64,000 nt of DNA from Vreelandella sp042466685 (GCF_042466685.1 NZ_CP170448.1:1612001-1676000), one strand, 5' to 3'. Counted from the stretch's first letter, positions 53,293-62,270 are shown. Notes: generated by a model not told the origin, from the letters alone. Made by a program: numbers and translations.

Positions 53293-53432
53293 GCTTACCA
53301 CGCGCTACGAGAACCCATCGTTCCAGCTTCGTGCACATACCGTAGCGCGTGGTAACGAGAACGCGAGTTCAGCGAGCGTTTGAGGCACCCGCGGGAGGCG
53401 TCGGCACGACGCCCAGTGGCGCCCGACCAAAC
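53240..53432 (-). repeat. REP/BIME element interrupting the integrase stub
   Basis: Read on the minus strand this is: core GGGCGTCGTGCCGACGCC, CTCCCGCGGGTGCC, CGTTACCACGCGCTACGG, a spacer with TGTGCACGAAGCTGG, then GTAGCGCGTGGTAAGCC, GGCGCACCCGCG and GCGGTGCCGGGGTTGGC. It is a right half, spacer and left half, that is, the junction of two tandem units rather than one centred unit, in opposite orientation to the main arrays. Confidence 0.85.
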
Positions 53433-53545
53433 TTGTAAGCATGCAAGGTGAACCTCGACTATCCTTGAGTCATTTACTGCTTGTTACCCGGGATACTTGG
53501 CGGAACAGTGCCTGGAGCCCATTCCGACTGCGGGAGGCTCTCAAC

Positions 53546-54487
53546 ATGGAGTTTAAGGATTATTATCAGATGCTCGGCGTGGAGAAGTCCGCAACGTCCG
53601 AGGAGATTAAAAAAGCCTACCGCAAGCTGGCTCGTAAGTTTCATCCCGATGTGAGCAAAGAGCCGGATGCCGAGCAGCGCATGCAGGAAATCAATGAGGC
53701 CAAGGCAGTGCTGTCTGATCCCGAGAAGCGTCTTGCCTATGACCAACTGGCTGAGCAGTATCACTCTGGCCAGGATTTCCATCCCCCTCCGGACTGGGAT
53801 GCAGGTTTTGAGTTCAGCGGGCGTGGCTTCGAGGAGGCTGACCTCGGTGAATTCAGTGATTTCTTTGCGAATATTTTCGGCCATGCGCGCCGCCCAAGAA
53901 GAGGCGCCGGCGGCTATCAAATGCGTGGCGAAGATCGTCACGCCAAGGTAGTTATTGATCTCGAAGATGCCTACCTCGGTGCTACCCGGCCGATCACGTT
54001 GCTTGTGCCACAGGCCGATGCCCAAGCTCGCGTCAGTTCTAAAGAACATACCCTCAACGTGCGCATACCCAAAGGCGTTAAAGCGGGCCAGCATATCCGT
54101 CTTACGGGGCAGGGCGGCCCCGGTGTCGGCGGGGGCTCTCCGGGGGATCTGTTCCTTGAGATCCACTTTACCCCCAACTCGCTTTACCGTGTTGAAGGGC
54201 GTGATGTGCATCAGACGGTACCGGTCACGCCCTGGGAGGCTGCGTTAGGTGCCAGCATTGAAATCCCCACCCCTTCCGGGGGTGTGAAACTAAAGGTGCC
54301 TCCTGGCTCTCAAACAGGGCGCCGGTTGCGCTTGAAGGGGCGTGGTATTCCTGGGCCTGAGCCGGGCGATCTATATGTGGAATTAGAGGTCGTACTGCCC
54401 CCAGCCGATAGCCATAAGGCACGGAAACTCTACGAAACCATGGCGCGGGAAATGTCTTTTGATCCGCGCCAACGTAAGGGAGGCTAA
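53546..54487 (+). CDS. cbpA: Curved-DNA-binding DnaJ-family co-chaperone CbpA
   Basis: About 313 residues from ATG 53546, chosen over an open frame reaching back to 53441 because GGGAGG lies 8 bases upstream and EFKDYYQMLGVEKSATSEEI is the family's N-terminus. The J domain has the HPD motif (ARKFHPDVSKEPDAEQRMQ). A Gly/Phe-rich linker without the zinc-finger of DnaJ follows, then the two beta-sandwich domains (VRIPKGVKAGQHIRLTGQGG, KVPPGSQTGRRLRLKGRGIP). CbpA stimulates DnaK and binds DNA in stationary phase. Followed at once by its inhibitor gene cbpM. Confidence 0.95.
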   Translation: MEFKDYYQMLGVEKSATSEEIKKAYRKLARKFHPDVSKEPDAEQRMQEINEAKAVLSDPEKRLAYDQLAEQYHSGQDFHPPPDWDAGFEFSGRGFEEADLGEFSDFFANIFGHARRPRRGAGGYQMRGEDRHAKVVIDLEDAYLGATRPITLLVPQADAQARVSSKEHTLNVRIPKGVKAGQHIRLTGQGGPGVGGGSPGDLFLEIHFTPNSLYRVEGRDVHQTVPVTPWEAALGASIEIPTPSGGVKLKVPPGSQTGRRLRLKGRGIPGPEPGDLYVELEVVLPPADSHKARKLYETMAREMSFDPRQRKGG

Positions 54488-54490
54488 GCC

Positions 54491-54796
54491 ATGGTACAGC
54501 GAGCTACTATTAGCGGTGATCTAATTGATGAGGCGACCCTGACACTTGATGAGTTGGCGCGTGCCTGCTCAGTTGAAACCGACTGGGTCATCGAGCGTAT
54601 TGAGCGTGGCTTACTGGCTGATGGTTCGCCTTTTGTGGCGAGCTGGCGTTTCACCAGCTTTGATTTGATCCGTGCCCGGCGTATGCATCAGTTGGAACGC
54701 GATTTTGAGGCCGTGCCCGAACTTGCCGCACTAACGGCCGACCTAATTGAGGAAAACCAGCGACTTAAAGATCGATTGCGCGCTGCTGGGCTGTGA
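54491..54796 (+). CDS. cbpM: Chaperone modulator CbpM
   Basis: The 101-residue protein begins with a MerR-like helix-turn-helix (LTLDELARACSVETDWVIER), then LLADGSPFVASWRFTSFDL, ARRMHQLERDFEAVPELAAL and a C-terminal helix, as in CbpM, which binds the CbpA J domain and blocks its co-chaperone and DNA-binding activities. It starts 3 bases after cbpA behind AGGGAGG. Same operon. Confidence 0.9.
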   Translation: MVQRATISGDLIDEATLTLDELARACSVETDWVIERIERGLLADGSPFVASWRFTSFDLIRARRMHQLERDFEAVPELAALTADLIEENQRLKDRLRAAGL

Positions 54797-54985
54797 GGAA
54801 ATCCTGCCCGATAGGGTGGCCAGTGGTGTCGCCTGTATTAATTAGTGCTTTTGTTTATGCGCAAATGCAATATTAGCATTAATACGATATCTTAATTTTG
54901 GTGAAAGCACACAATAAATAAATTAATGGTGATGGTTGGGTTTTTTTAATTAGTTTTTTGTATATTTTTAACCGCGATATAAAAG

Positions 54986-54999
54986 TTGACCTATGTCAT
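54986..54999 (+). promoter_or_regulatory. FNR/ANR-type box upstream of the ferritin-like gene
   Basis: TTGAC-CTAT-GTCAT matches the TTGAT-N4-ATCAA class of sites in 8 of 10 conserved positions and lies 80 bases before ATG 55080. The FNR/CRP regulator at 60832 has the recognition-helix residues expected for such a site. The rest of the 54797-55079 gap is AT-rich and shows no gene. Confidence 0.4.
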
Positions 55000-55079
55000 A
55001 GAAAGCTGGCTTTGTTTCACTCTAGTATGCACCCGTGGGTACCAATTTCCCTCTTTTTTATTGCCCAAAGGTCGTGATC

Positions 55080-55565
55080 ATGAATAATTTAGCAGCTCTT
55101 TCTCTTCTGCCTCAAGAGCAGTTAAACTTAGCCTATTATAATGAAGCTAGTGAGCTAAACCGCTATAAATGGCTAGCCCTTACTTTTCTACCTTTTGATT
55201 CATCGGTTAGTCGCTTGATGAATGCGATTAGCATGGAGTGTGTGCACCGCCTTTGTAATTTACAGGAGGTGGCTAGGAAAATGGATCTCTGCGCTTGCGT
55301 TAATGCTGAGGGATTAGGAAAAAAACCTTTGCTCAATATAAAAGAGCAGCACTTTTTTGTAGTGAATGATCAAGTGGGAGACCAAATTCTCGCTAAAGCT
55401 GAAGAGGCTGCTAAAAATTCGTGCACGTTTTTTGGCTGGTTGCTAGAGACCAATGCCACTCCTGAGTTACATAATACTTTATTCGAATTTGTAACACAGA
55501 AAAATAATGAGTTTCGCGTCATACAGGAGTGTCGCGAACAACGTTCTATAGGTTTTTATAAGTAG
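55080..55565 (+). CDS. Ferritin-like/rubrerythrin-type helical protein, unknown function
   Basis: About 161 residues from ATG 55080, with AAAGG 8 bases upstream (the open frame from 55035 has no such signal). All-helical pattern: LAYYNEASELNRYKWLALTF, MNAISMECVHRLCNLQEVA and KAEEAAKNSCTFFGWLLE, where Glu and Glu-x2-His residues spaced along the helices resemble ferritin-like metal sites. The full ExxH set cannot be confirmed, so metal binding is uncertain. No membrane segment. A second such protein is encoded at 57135 on the other strand. Confidence 0.65.
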   Translation: MNNLAALSLLPQEQLNLAYYNEASELNRYKWLALTFLPFDSSVSRLMNAISMECVHRLCNLQEVARKMDLCACVNAEGLGKKPLLNIKEQHFFVVNDQVGDQILAKAEEAAKNSCTFFGWLLETNATPELHNTLFEFVTQKNNEFRVIQECREQRSIGFYK

Positions 55566-55629
55566 CTTGTGGTAGTCAAAGCTGAAATAGAGTGTTGTAT
55601 ATATGTACTCATATCAGTGAGGTGTGTTC

Positions 55630-56631
55630 ATGCTTTCTTCAGTATGTAATAAACCGGATTTTTTTAGCTGTTTTGATTGCGATTTTAATTCAGTGGCTAA
55701 AAGCCTTTGGGAGTGTTTCCCTAAAGAGATGATGATCGTACGTGTTACTGAACGAAATCACTATATCATTGAAGAGATTAAGCATCTGCAACCTGCTGGA
55801 TTTAGCAACCATCTAATAAGTATGGGTAAACCTTTCAGAAATCTACTTCCACCACCCCTAGCCGAGGAGTTGATTGTAAACTGCACACGCTGTGTTAAAG
55901 AGGGAGTGCCTGTTAATTTTGAAGTGGCGGGTGGTTGCTTCAATACAGGGTGTGACCAGCACAGCTTTAAGCTTCTTCTATTTCCTATCATGCACCAACC
56001 AGGGGTAGTGTCGCATCTACTCTGTATCGTCTTGAACTCAGATATGACCAGCATGACGCAGGTTGCAGCATACTCCGAGCAAGAAGTGGAGCGCCGGGTT
56101 ATAGAGCGTACCGCTGAGTTGGTAGCTACCAATTTGCACCTGACCTACCTGGCTACCCATGATGGCCTCACTGAAACGTATAATCGACGCCATCTCCTTG
56201 ATTTGGCAAACACTGAGTTCAAGCGGGCTGCTCGTTATGGCTTATCGCTCTGTGTGATGATGTTGGATATTGACCACTTCAAGACTATCAATGATGAGCA
56301 GGGACACGCGGCGGGTGATCATATGCTGAAAACTCTTGCCCATGCGATGCGTTCCACGGTGCGCGATTGGGATTTGGTGGGTCGTTACGGTGGGGACGAA
56401 TTTATCATCATATTACCTGAAACCGATATCCAAGGCGCCCAGGTGATAGCAGAGCGACTGAGTAACACGCTGCAGGGTGCCAGGCTATATGTCAGCATTG
56501 GCATCGCCACGCTTGAACTGAATGATCGCTGCATTGATGATTTGATCAACCGTGCCGATCACTTGCTACTGAATGCCAAGCGAAACGGCCGCAACCGTAT
56601 TGAATGTACTTCTTATGCGCTCACAGCCTAA
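55630..56631 (+). CDS. Diguanylate cyclase with N-terminal PAS-like domain
   Basis: About 333 residues from ATG 55630 (GTG 55624 is also in frame; GAGG at 55618 suits the ATG). The first ~160 residues are a PAS-like sensor (ERNHYIIEEIKHLQPAG, FRNLLPPPLAEELIVN) with no membrane segment, so it senses a cytoplasmic signal. Then a short coiled-coil linker (EQEVERRVIERTAELV) and GGDEF with intact GRYGGDEFIIILPETD. RDWD just before is an RxxD inhibitory site. Follows the ferritin-like gene by 64 bases, probably co-transcribed. Confidence 0.88.
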   Translation: MLSSVCNKPDFFSCFDCDFNSVAKSLWECFPKEMMIVRVTERNHYIIEEIKHLQPAGFSNHLISMGKPFRNLLPPPLAEELIVNCTRCVKEGVPVNFEVAGGCFNTGCDQHSFKLLLFPIMHQPGVVSHLLCIVLNSDMTSMTQVAAYSEQEVERRVIERTAELVATNLHLTYLATHDGLTETYNRRHLLDLANTEFKRAARYGLSLCVMMLDIDHFKTINDEQGHAAGDHMLKTLAHAMRSTVRDWDLVGRYGGDEFIIILPETDIQGAQVIAERLSNTLQGARLYVSIGIATLELNDRCIDDLINRADHLLLNAKRNGRNRIECTSYALTA

Positions 56632-56658
56632 TGAGTACTGAATTAATAGCGCATCACT

Positions 56659-56985
56659 TTATGGAGTGGCGCACTCGTTGCAACGCGTCGCGTAAGGTAA
56701 GGCCTGGAGGCGGTGAATGTCTATTACTTCGCCACACACCTCACAGCGCTCTCCCACGTGGGCGTCAATACGAGAGATGGCTTTTTCAATTTGGGTAAGC
56801 TCAGCATGTGCTTCATTGTCCAAAAGGTCGACGATATCATCACTCTGAATTTGAGGCGCCTGTTCTTCCAAATCTTTATCTAAGGCGCCACTTCGCTGGT
56901 GCTGATGTGCTTCGTAGCGTTGTATACGTTCGAGCGTTTCTATCCGGAGTTCTACAAGCGCTCTTCTTCTTTCATTTGTAATCAT
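56659..56985 (-). CDS. TraR/DksA-family zinc-finger protein
   Basis: 108 residues: an N-terminal coiled coil (ERRRALVELRIETLERIQRY), an acidic middle (QSDDIVDLLDNEAHAELTQI) and a C-terminal four-Cys zinc finger (ERCEVCGEVIDIHRL, ATRCNECAT). Family members bind RNA polymerase through the secondary channel with acidic residues at the coiled-coil tip. The D-D-I-V-D segment could supply these. It is shorter than DksA (151) and longer than TraR (73). Converges with the diguanylate cyclase gene. Confidence 0.85.
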   Translation of the reverse strand: MITNERRRALVELRIETLERIQRYEAHQHQRSGALDKDLEEQAPQIQSDDIVDLLDNEAHAELTQIEKAISRIDAHVGERCEVCGEVIDIHRLQALPYATRCNECATP

Positions 56986-57134
56986 GGTACACCCTTAGTG
57001 CTTAATAAAAAGTAAAGAAAGCTTCACTTTATTTGGTGTCATTGTCTCATGTTCAGTTATTTGGCCAGAAATTATTTTAATGAAAAATTAGCTTTGGTAG
57101 TTTTTGAAACTCGTGAGTGCCTTTAGTTAGAGCG

Positions 57135-57584
57135 CTAAAGATCTTCAAGCTCTTGCGCGTCACGAACCATGCGCATTGCTTCATGCTGTTCAAGAGTGAG
57201 GAGATTGTTCAGTAGCTCATTTGCAACTACTGTCTCTGCACGTAGCGCCAAATAGCGATAAAGCTCAATGATTTTGTTATGTATGGTTACGATTGAGCGC
57301 ATGATTTCTGCGAAGGTCATGCTGCTGTAATCTATGTTGTCGAGTGCAATAGCGTGCTTGTCGAAATACTCAACGCACCATGTGTGAATAGCAGCTGACT
57401 GAGCGTCTTGCTCACTCAGTGCCAAGACACGGCTCAGCTCTTTTTCATGCAGTGATAGATAATCAAGCAGCATGAGCACTTTTTCATTTTTTGTTGAAAG
57501 CGATGCCTTTTCTAAGCTATTAGCTAAGTTAGTGTGTAATAAGCGCGTCATCTTCAACAATTGTTGAACAGTTTCGACTGACAT
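57135..57584 (-). CDS. Ferritin-like four-helix protein, unknown function
   Basis: 149 residues, all helical. LLDYLSLHEKELSRVLAL and LLTLEQHEAMRMVRDAQELE give E/H pairs (His-Glu-x-Glu and Glu-x-His-Glu) spaced as on two ferritin-like helices. N-terminal helices are LLKMTRLLHTNLANSLEKA and similar. No membrane segment. It follows the DksA-like gene's promoter side, same strand, 150 bases away. The two ferritin-like genes, DGC and DksA-like gene form a compact unit that looks stress- or redox-related (inference). Confidence 0.6.
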   Translation of the reverse strand: MSVETVQQLLKMTRLLHTNLANSLEKASLSTKNEKVLMLLDYLSLHEKELSRVLALSEQDAQSAAIHTWCVEYFDKHAIALDNIDYSSMTFAEIMRSIVTIHNKIIELYRYLALRAETVVANELLNNLLTLEQHEAMRMVRDAQELEDL

Positions 57585-58046
57585 GATTTGTCCAGCTTTG
57601 GTTAGAGTTTTGATTTTGTAGGTTTTTCGTGGCCTATGTTTCGCATCAAAGACACTATTAGGATGTTCTCGTTAAACTCAAACACCTTATGCATTCGCCC
57701 TATGGTTACGTCAGCTATATCATTCGTTACTTTATACTTGAGTGCGTTCAAGGTTTTTTGAGATGTTTGACTTTAAAGTTGTCATGATAGTCAATTTTTT
57801 ACACCCAGGACTTAAAGAGAGTATAGACGCTAATAGGCACTTGTCTTACCATTAATCAATGCTTTGATGCTGTAGATCAATGTTTTTGCTGTTAATAAAC
57901 CGTTACGGCAACAAGTAGTGTCATACAATGATTTAGTCCACGTCATTTCTCGCTAAACGCCAATGTGAGCGTCGATTTTCTTGATTCAGGTGACTTTACA
58001 AACGATGTGAGGCGTCCCGAAATCCCACGATGATCGGAGATTTTAG
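57585..58046. other. 462-bp divergent intergenic region
   Basis: AT-rich, no gene seen on either strand. It contains ATCAATGCTTTGAT (57855-57868) and TTGAT...ATCAA with a 7-base gap (57864-57880); neither matches the 4-base-gap FNR spacing. It must carry the promoters for the ferritin-like gene (minus) and the Pat gene (plus). GGAG at 58036 is the Pat ribosome binding site. Confidence 0.5.
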
Positions 58047-60713
58047 ATGTCGATTCGCAATTTAGACGTGCTGTTCTCTCCTGACACAATTGCGCTCATT
58101 GGTGCTAGCAACCAGCCTGGATCGGTGGGTGCCGTGTTGGCGCGCAATTTACTCTGTGCTGGTTTTGCCGGGCCGGTACTCACCGTCAACCCTAGTGAGC
58201 GTGCCATTCGATCAACCCTGAACTACCACTCTGTTAGTGAGTTACCGCTGACTCCTGATCTGGCAATTATCGCGACCCCGCCGGAGAGCGTGCCGGGCTT
58301 GATCAAGGAACTTGGCGAGCGGGGCTGCCGTGCGGCGGTGGTTATCACCGCAGGCTTTGGCGAAGGGGAGCAGGCGGATGGAAAGGCGCTTCAGCAGGCA
58401 ATGCTCGATGCGGCACGCCCTTATCTAATGCGTATTGTAGGGCCCAACTGTTTGGGTATTTTGGCTCCTCACAAGGGTATCAATGCCAGTTTCGCTCATC
58501 TTACCCCTCTGAAGGGCGATATCGCTTTCGTTACCCAGTCGGGGGCTGTGGCAACATCGATCCTCGACTGGGCGTCAGCGCGCGGTATCGGCTTCTCGTA
58601 TATCATTTCGCTAGGCGCAATGAGCGATGTTGATTTTGGCGATGTGCTCGACTTCCTGGCGCTTGACCCAAAAACGCACTCCATTCTGCTCTACGTCGAG
58701 GCCATTTCCGGCGCACGTAAATTCTTGTCGGCTGCACGCATGGCTTCACGAAACAAGCCGGTCGTGGTGGTGAAAGCCGGCCGCAGTGATGCAGGTGCCA
58801 AAGCGGCGCTTTCGCATACTGGGGCTCTGGCGGGATCCGATGCTATCTATGACGCTGCCTTTAGGCGTGCGGGAATGCTTCGGGTGAAAACCCTGGATGA
58901 GCTATTTCAGGCGGCAGGAACGCTTGCCACGGGCATCCGCGTCCAGGGAGAACGGCTGGCTATATTCACCAACGGTGGCGGGGTCGGTGTGTTAGCCGTG
59001 GATGAACTGATCGATGTGGGTGGCCACTTGGCAGAGCTCTCCGAGGCAACCTTGGCGCGTTTGAATGCCGTGTTGCCCAAGGCTTGGTCACACGCCAATC
59101 CCGTTGATATTCTCGGCGATGCGTCGGGCCAACGCTATGCAGAGGCGGTTGACGTACTGCTTGATGAACGCGGTGCTGATGCGCTCTTCGTTATTAACTG
59201 CCCAGTCGCGGTTACCGACAGCCTGGAGGCTGCTCAATCGTTAATCACGACACTTGAGAAACATCAGCTACCCGTTTTGACCTGTTGGCTCGGCGAAGGC
59301 GCGCCCGCAGAAGCCCGACGACTGTTTGCGGAGAAACGTATCCCCTCGTATGGCACGCCGGAGCAGGCGGTTCGTGCCTTTTTGCACCTCTCCAGCTACT
59401 GTCGCAATCAGCGAGCCCTTATGGAGACGCCAGCGGCTGTTTCTGATCTTATTACCATCGACATGGCTAGCGCGAACGCGATCATTGATCGTGTAACTGA
59501 TGAGGGTCGCAGTGTACTGACGGAACCCGAAGCATCAGCTGTCTTGGCTGCCTATGGCATACCTACGGTGCCAGCCATGTTGGCTCGCACGCCGGAGGAG
59601 GCCAGTCACGCAGCAGAGCAGCTGGGCTTCCCGGTTGTGCTGAAAATTTTGTCGCGCGATATTTCTCACAAGTCTGATGTCGGGGGCGTGCAGCTAAACT
59701 TGGCTTCGGGCGAGGCCGTGTCTCTGGCGGCCGAGAATATGCTTAGGGTCATTCACCAGGAGGCTCCCTCGGCACGGGTCGATGGTTTCAATGTGCAACC
59801 GATGATTCGATGTCCAGGGGCGCATGAACTCATTTTAGGCGTCGCTGAAGATCGCGTTTTTGGCCCCGTGATTCTGTTTGGGCAGGGTGGTAAAGCCGTT
59901 GAAGTCATTGGTGACCGCGTGGTTGGTTTGCCCCCGCTTAACTCACTGCTGGCTCAAGATATGATCAGCTCGACACGCATATCGCGTCTGTTGAAAGGCT
60001 ATCGTGATCGTCCGGCCGCTGATTTGGAAGCGATCACGCTCACGCTGATAAAATTGTCACAACTGGCCAGCGACTTGGAGCGCGTAGTCGAACTGGATAT
60101 CAACCCGCTGTTGGCTGATGCTTCTGGTGTGATGGCTTTGGATGCGCGCATCGTGATTAGGGTCGGTCAGCGACAACGGCTGCCTATGGCCATCCGACCT
60201 TATCCCAAGCAGCTCGCCCAAACAATCATGACACGCAGTGGCCAAGCCTATTGCTTGCGCCCCATACGCCCCGAAGATGAATCGGCGCTGGTTCACATGC
60301 TGGGCCAGTCTTCTCCCAGTGATGTGCGGTTGCGCTTCTTTGCAGCCATCAGAAAGTTTGACCATGCTTTTGCGGCGCGACTAACTCAGATAGATTACGA
60401 CCGGGAAATGGCCTTTGTAGCGATACCTTCTGGAAGCGACGAGATTGTGGGGGTAGTGCGCCTGTCTGCCGATCCCGATAAAGAGAAAGCGGAGTTTGCG
60501 GTCATGGTGCGTAGTGATTTTAAAGGAACCGGGCTGGGTTATAGCCTTATGCAGCAGATAATTGATTTTGCCCGCATGAACGCGATTAAGCAGATATTTG
60601 CGGATGTGCTGCGGGAGAATCACCCAATGCTCAAGATGGTAAAAGAGTTTGGATTTCTGGTGGTGCCAACGGATCATCAGGTGGATAGCGTCACCGTCGT
60701 GCTTAATTTGTAA
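58047..60713 (+). CDS. Pat/YfiQ-type protein acetyltransferase (acetate-CoA ligase-like plus GNAT)
   Basis: 888 residues. CoA-binding domain 1-135 (IALIGASNQPGSVGAVLARN), succinyl-CoA-ligase-like domain about 150-460 (LSHTGALAGSDAIYDAAFRR), ATP-grasp domain about 480-700 (EPEASAVLAAYGIPTVPAML, VFGPVILFGQGGKAVEVIGD) and GNAT about 735-880 (MVRSDFKGTGLGYSLMQQII binds acetyl-CoA). This is the PatZ/YfiQ architecture, which acetylates lysines, for example of acetyl-CoA synthetase; the ligase-like part is usually regulatory. His of the SHTG motif is present, whereas in some PatZ proteins it is lost, so acyl-CoA ligase activity cannot be excluded. Adjacent to an FNR/CRP regulator that may control it. 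Confidence 0.9.
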   Translation: MSIRNLDVLFSPDTIALIGASNQPGSVGAVLARNLLCAGFAGPVLTVNPSERAIRSTLNYHSVSELPLTPDLAIIATPPESVPGLIKELGERGCRAAVVITAGFGEGEQADGKALQQAMLDAARPYLMRIVGPNCLGILAPHKGINASFAHLTPLKGDIAFVTQSGAVATSILDWASARGIGFSYIISLGAMSDVDFGDVLDFLALDPKTHSILLYVEAISGARKFLSAARMASRNKPVVVVKAGRSDAGAKAALSHTGALAGSDAIYDAAFRRAGMLRVKTLDELFQAAGTLATGIRVQGERLAIFTNGGGVGVLAVDELIDVGGHLAELSEATLARLNAVLPKAWSHANPVDILGDASGQRYAEAVDVLLDERGADALFVINCPVAVTDSLEAAQSLITTLEKHQLPVLTCWLGEGAPAEARRLFAEKRIPSYGTPEQAVRAFLHLSSYCRNQRALMETPAAVSDLITIDMASANAIIDRVTDEGRSVLTEPEASAVLAAYGIPTVPAMLARTPEEASHAAEQLGFPVVLKILSRDISHKSDVGGVQLNLASGEAVSLAAENMLRVIHQEAPSARVDGFNVQPMIRCPGAHELILGVAEDRVFGPVILFGQGGKAVEVIGDRVVGLPPLNSLLAQDMISSTRISRLLKGYRDRPAADLEAITLTLIKLSQLASDLERVVELDINPLLADASGVMALDARIVIRVGQRQRLPMAIRPYPKQLAQTIMTRSGQAYCLRPIRPEDESALVHMLGQSSPSDVRLRFFAAIRKFDHAFAARLTQIDYDREMAFVAIPSGSDEIVGVVRLSADPDKEKAEFAVMVRSDFKGTGLGYSLMQQIIDFARMNAIKQIFADVLRENHPMLKMVKEFGFLVVPTDHQVDSVTVVLNL

Positions 60714-60831
60714 TGGAAACTCGTCTCCGAACCGAATGTTATGCGTGGTCAGGCCAGCACAGCTAGGCTTGTTCACTCCTTTTCTTGTCTGGCGGATGGT
60801 TAACTCTTTCGCATGGGCAATGGCGATAAAT

Positions 60832-61533
60832 TCACTTCCTTTTTGCAGCTATAGACGCTAATGCATCAGGGTTTACTATGCAGTACTCATGACCACGTGC
60901 TGTTAATATTTCTTGCTGCTGAAAGCGACTGATGAGGCGACTTAGCGTCTCTACTGCCATACAGAGATAATCGGCCATTTCTTGTCGCGACATGGCCAGC
61001 CTGAAAGAGTAGGGCGAATAGCCCCGAGCAAAAAAATTCCTCGACATCGCAGCAAAAAAAATGGCTAATCTGACGTCTGCAGGCTGGCTAATCATTTGCC
61101 ACATTCGTGAGTGTTCAATGCTCATGGCCTGACTCAAACAGCGCAGCAATTGCATATGGCTAGTTTGAAGGTTGGGAAACTCTTCAATTCGTCTAAAGGG
61201 AATGTGCAGTAAGCCTGATGTTTCAATGGCAATTATGGTGCCTGCATAAAATCCCTCGCCAATAGCATCTAGGCCAATAATTTCGTCAGGTAGAAAAAAG
61301 TGTGTGAGCTGCTCATTGTCGCTTTTACACTGAAGCGTTTGTTTTAGCATGCCACACTGCACGATGTATAAGCCTTGGAAAGGATCTCCTTGGTATAAAA
61401 GAGTTTTTTTTCTACGCAAGGTTAATATAGATTGAGAAAGTTTTTTCAATTCTTGTACAATTAAAAGAGAGGAATGACCGGAAGTCATACCTTGTTTGAT
61501 ATACGGCTTATCCAAACCAGCTGTCGTTTCCAT
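60832..61533 (-). CDS. Crp/Fnr-family transcriptional regulator without N-terminal Fe-S cysteines
   Basis: 233 residues: cyclic-nucleotide-binding fold (TLLYQGDPFQGLYIVQCGML, FFLPDEIIGLDAIGEGFYAG), a dimer helix and a C-terminal winged helix. The recognition helix MAVETLSRLISRFQQ has the Glu-x2-Ser-Arg pattern of FNR, which reads TTGAT half-sites. However, the N-terminus lacks the Cys cluster that ligates FNR's [4Fe-4S], so it should be oxygen-insensitive by that route, more like Dnr. The effector is unknown. It converges with the Pat gene. Confidence 0.85.
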   Translation of the reverse strand: METTAGLDKPYIKQGMTSGHSSLLIVQELKKLSQSILTLRRKKTLLYQGDPFQGLYIVQCGMLKQTLQCKSDNEQLTHFFLPDEIIGLDAIGEGFYAGTIIAIETSGLLHIPFRRIEEFPNLQTSHMQLLRCLSQAMSIEHSRMWQMISQPADVRLAIFFAAMSRNFFARGYSPYSFRLAMSRQEMADYLCMAVETLSRLISRFQQQEILTARGHEYCIVNPDALASIAAKRK

Positions 61534-61900
61534 ACGTTTTACCCCAGGTTCTGCAATAAAATTTCAGTGCAAGCTCCGTGAGCCACGAACGTTTTTTAAA
61601 AATGGTTTTATTGAAAAGATTATAATTCAAATGGTTATGTGATTTTTGATTTATTTTAGACGTTGGCGAAGTTAAGCGTAGATGATGCTGTTAGTTATGC
61701 AATGCGAAAAGGTAGTTATTTTTATATTTGAAGTCTATTTCAGTAATTACTTTTTGTGATGACTTTTAAGTTAAGAAAGAGGGTGAGATGTCATCAATAT
61801 TAGGTAGCTCCCCGAAGGTGCTTTTTTGCCAGTTTATTCAGTCTTGGCGTTTCGCTGGCGAACTGATGCTCAATTTATCTCGCCGAAAAGAAAACTTTGT
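61534..61900. other. 367-bp intergenic region
   Basis: AT-rich from about 61590 to 61770. It contains a 43-codon frame from ATG 61788 to 61919 with no recognisable features, overlapping the phaC remnant on the other strand. TAGCTCCCCG occurs at about 61804 and again at about 61916. No other feature seen. Confidence 0.4.
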
Positions 61901-62270
61901 TCATGGCTGCTTCACATAGCTCCCCGGTGCATCTTCTAATGGCGGATAGTCGTTTGACCCTAGAGTTGGCATTCTAACCAGAGGCCCGGAGCGTTTCTCA
62001 AGCCAGATTTGCCACTCCTCCCACCACGAGCCTAGCTGCATGGTTGTGCTCTCAAGCCAAGTGTCGGGGTTGATATAACTATCGTTTTCATGCGCCACCG
62101 TCATTCGGTAGTGCCGGTGAGAGTGCTCAGGAGGGCTAATAATGCCCGCATCATGGCCGCCGCTGCTGCTGCAATAAAAAACTTTGATAAAGCACGTTGT
62201 ATGGATAGACGCGCCAGCTAGGGTCGCGAAAGCGACGATCCTGAGGTAAGGGGATAATACAAGGGGGGAG
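61901..62270 (-). pseudogene. phaC: Poly(3-hydroxyalkanoate) synthase phaC remnant with internal deletion
   Basis: On the minus strand the last part reads SSSGGHDAGIISPPEHSHRH, HENDSYINPDTWLESTTMQL, GSWWEEWQIWLEKRSG and LEDAPGSYVKQP-stop, the C-terminus of class I PhaC. Just upstream, in another frame starting near 62240, is DRRFRDPSWRVYPYNVLYQS then FLLQ, which is the conserved early-middle DRRFxDPxW block of PhaC. The two blocks are normally separated by more than 200 residues containing the catalytic Cys. Here they meet at a CAGCAGCAGCGG run, out of frame, so an internal deletion destroyed the gene. ATG 62104 would give only a 67-residue tail fragment. Confidence 0.85.

Noticed and set aside
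53441..53545. Longer start for cbpA at 53441
   Set aside because: The extra 35 residues run into REP-derived sequence, while GGGAGG and the conserved N-terminus support ATG 53546.
57855..57880. FNR boxes upstream of the Pat gene
   Set aside because: The half-sites are in the wrong order (ATCAA-N4-TTGAT) or 7 bases apart instead of 4.
61788..61919. 43-codon frame starting at ATG 61788 behind a purine-rich stretch
   Set aside because: No recognisable features, and its end overlaps the phaC remnant; not enough evidence for a gene.
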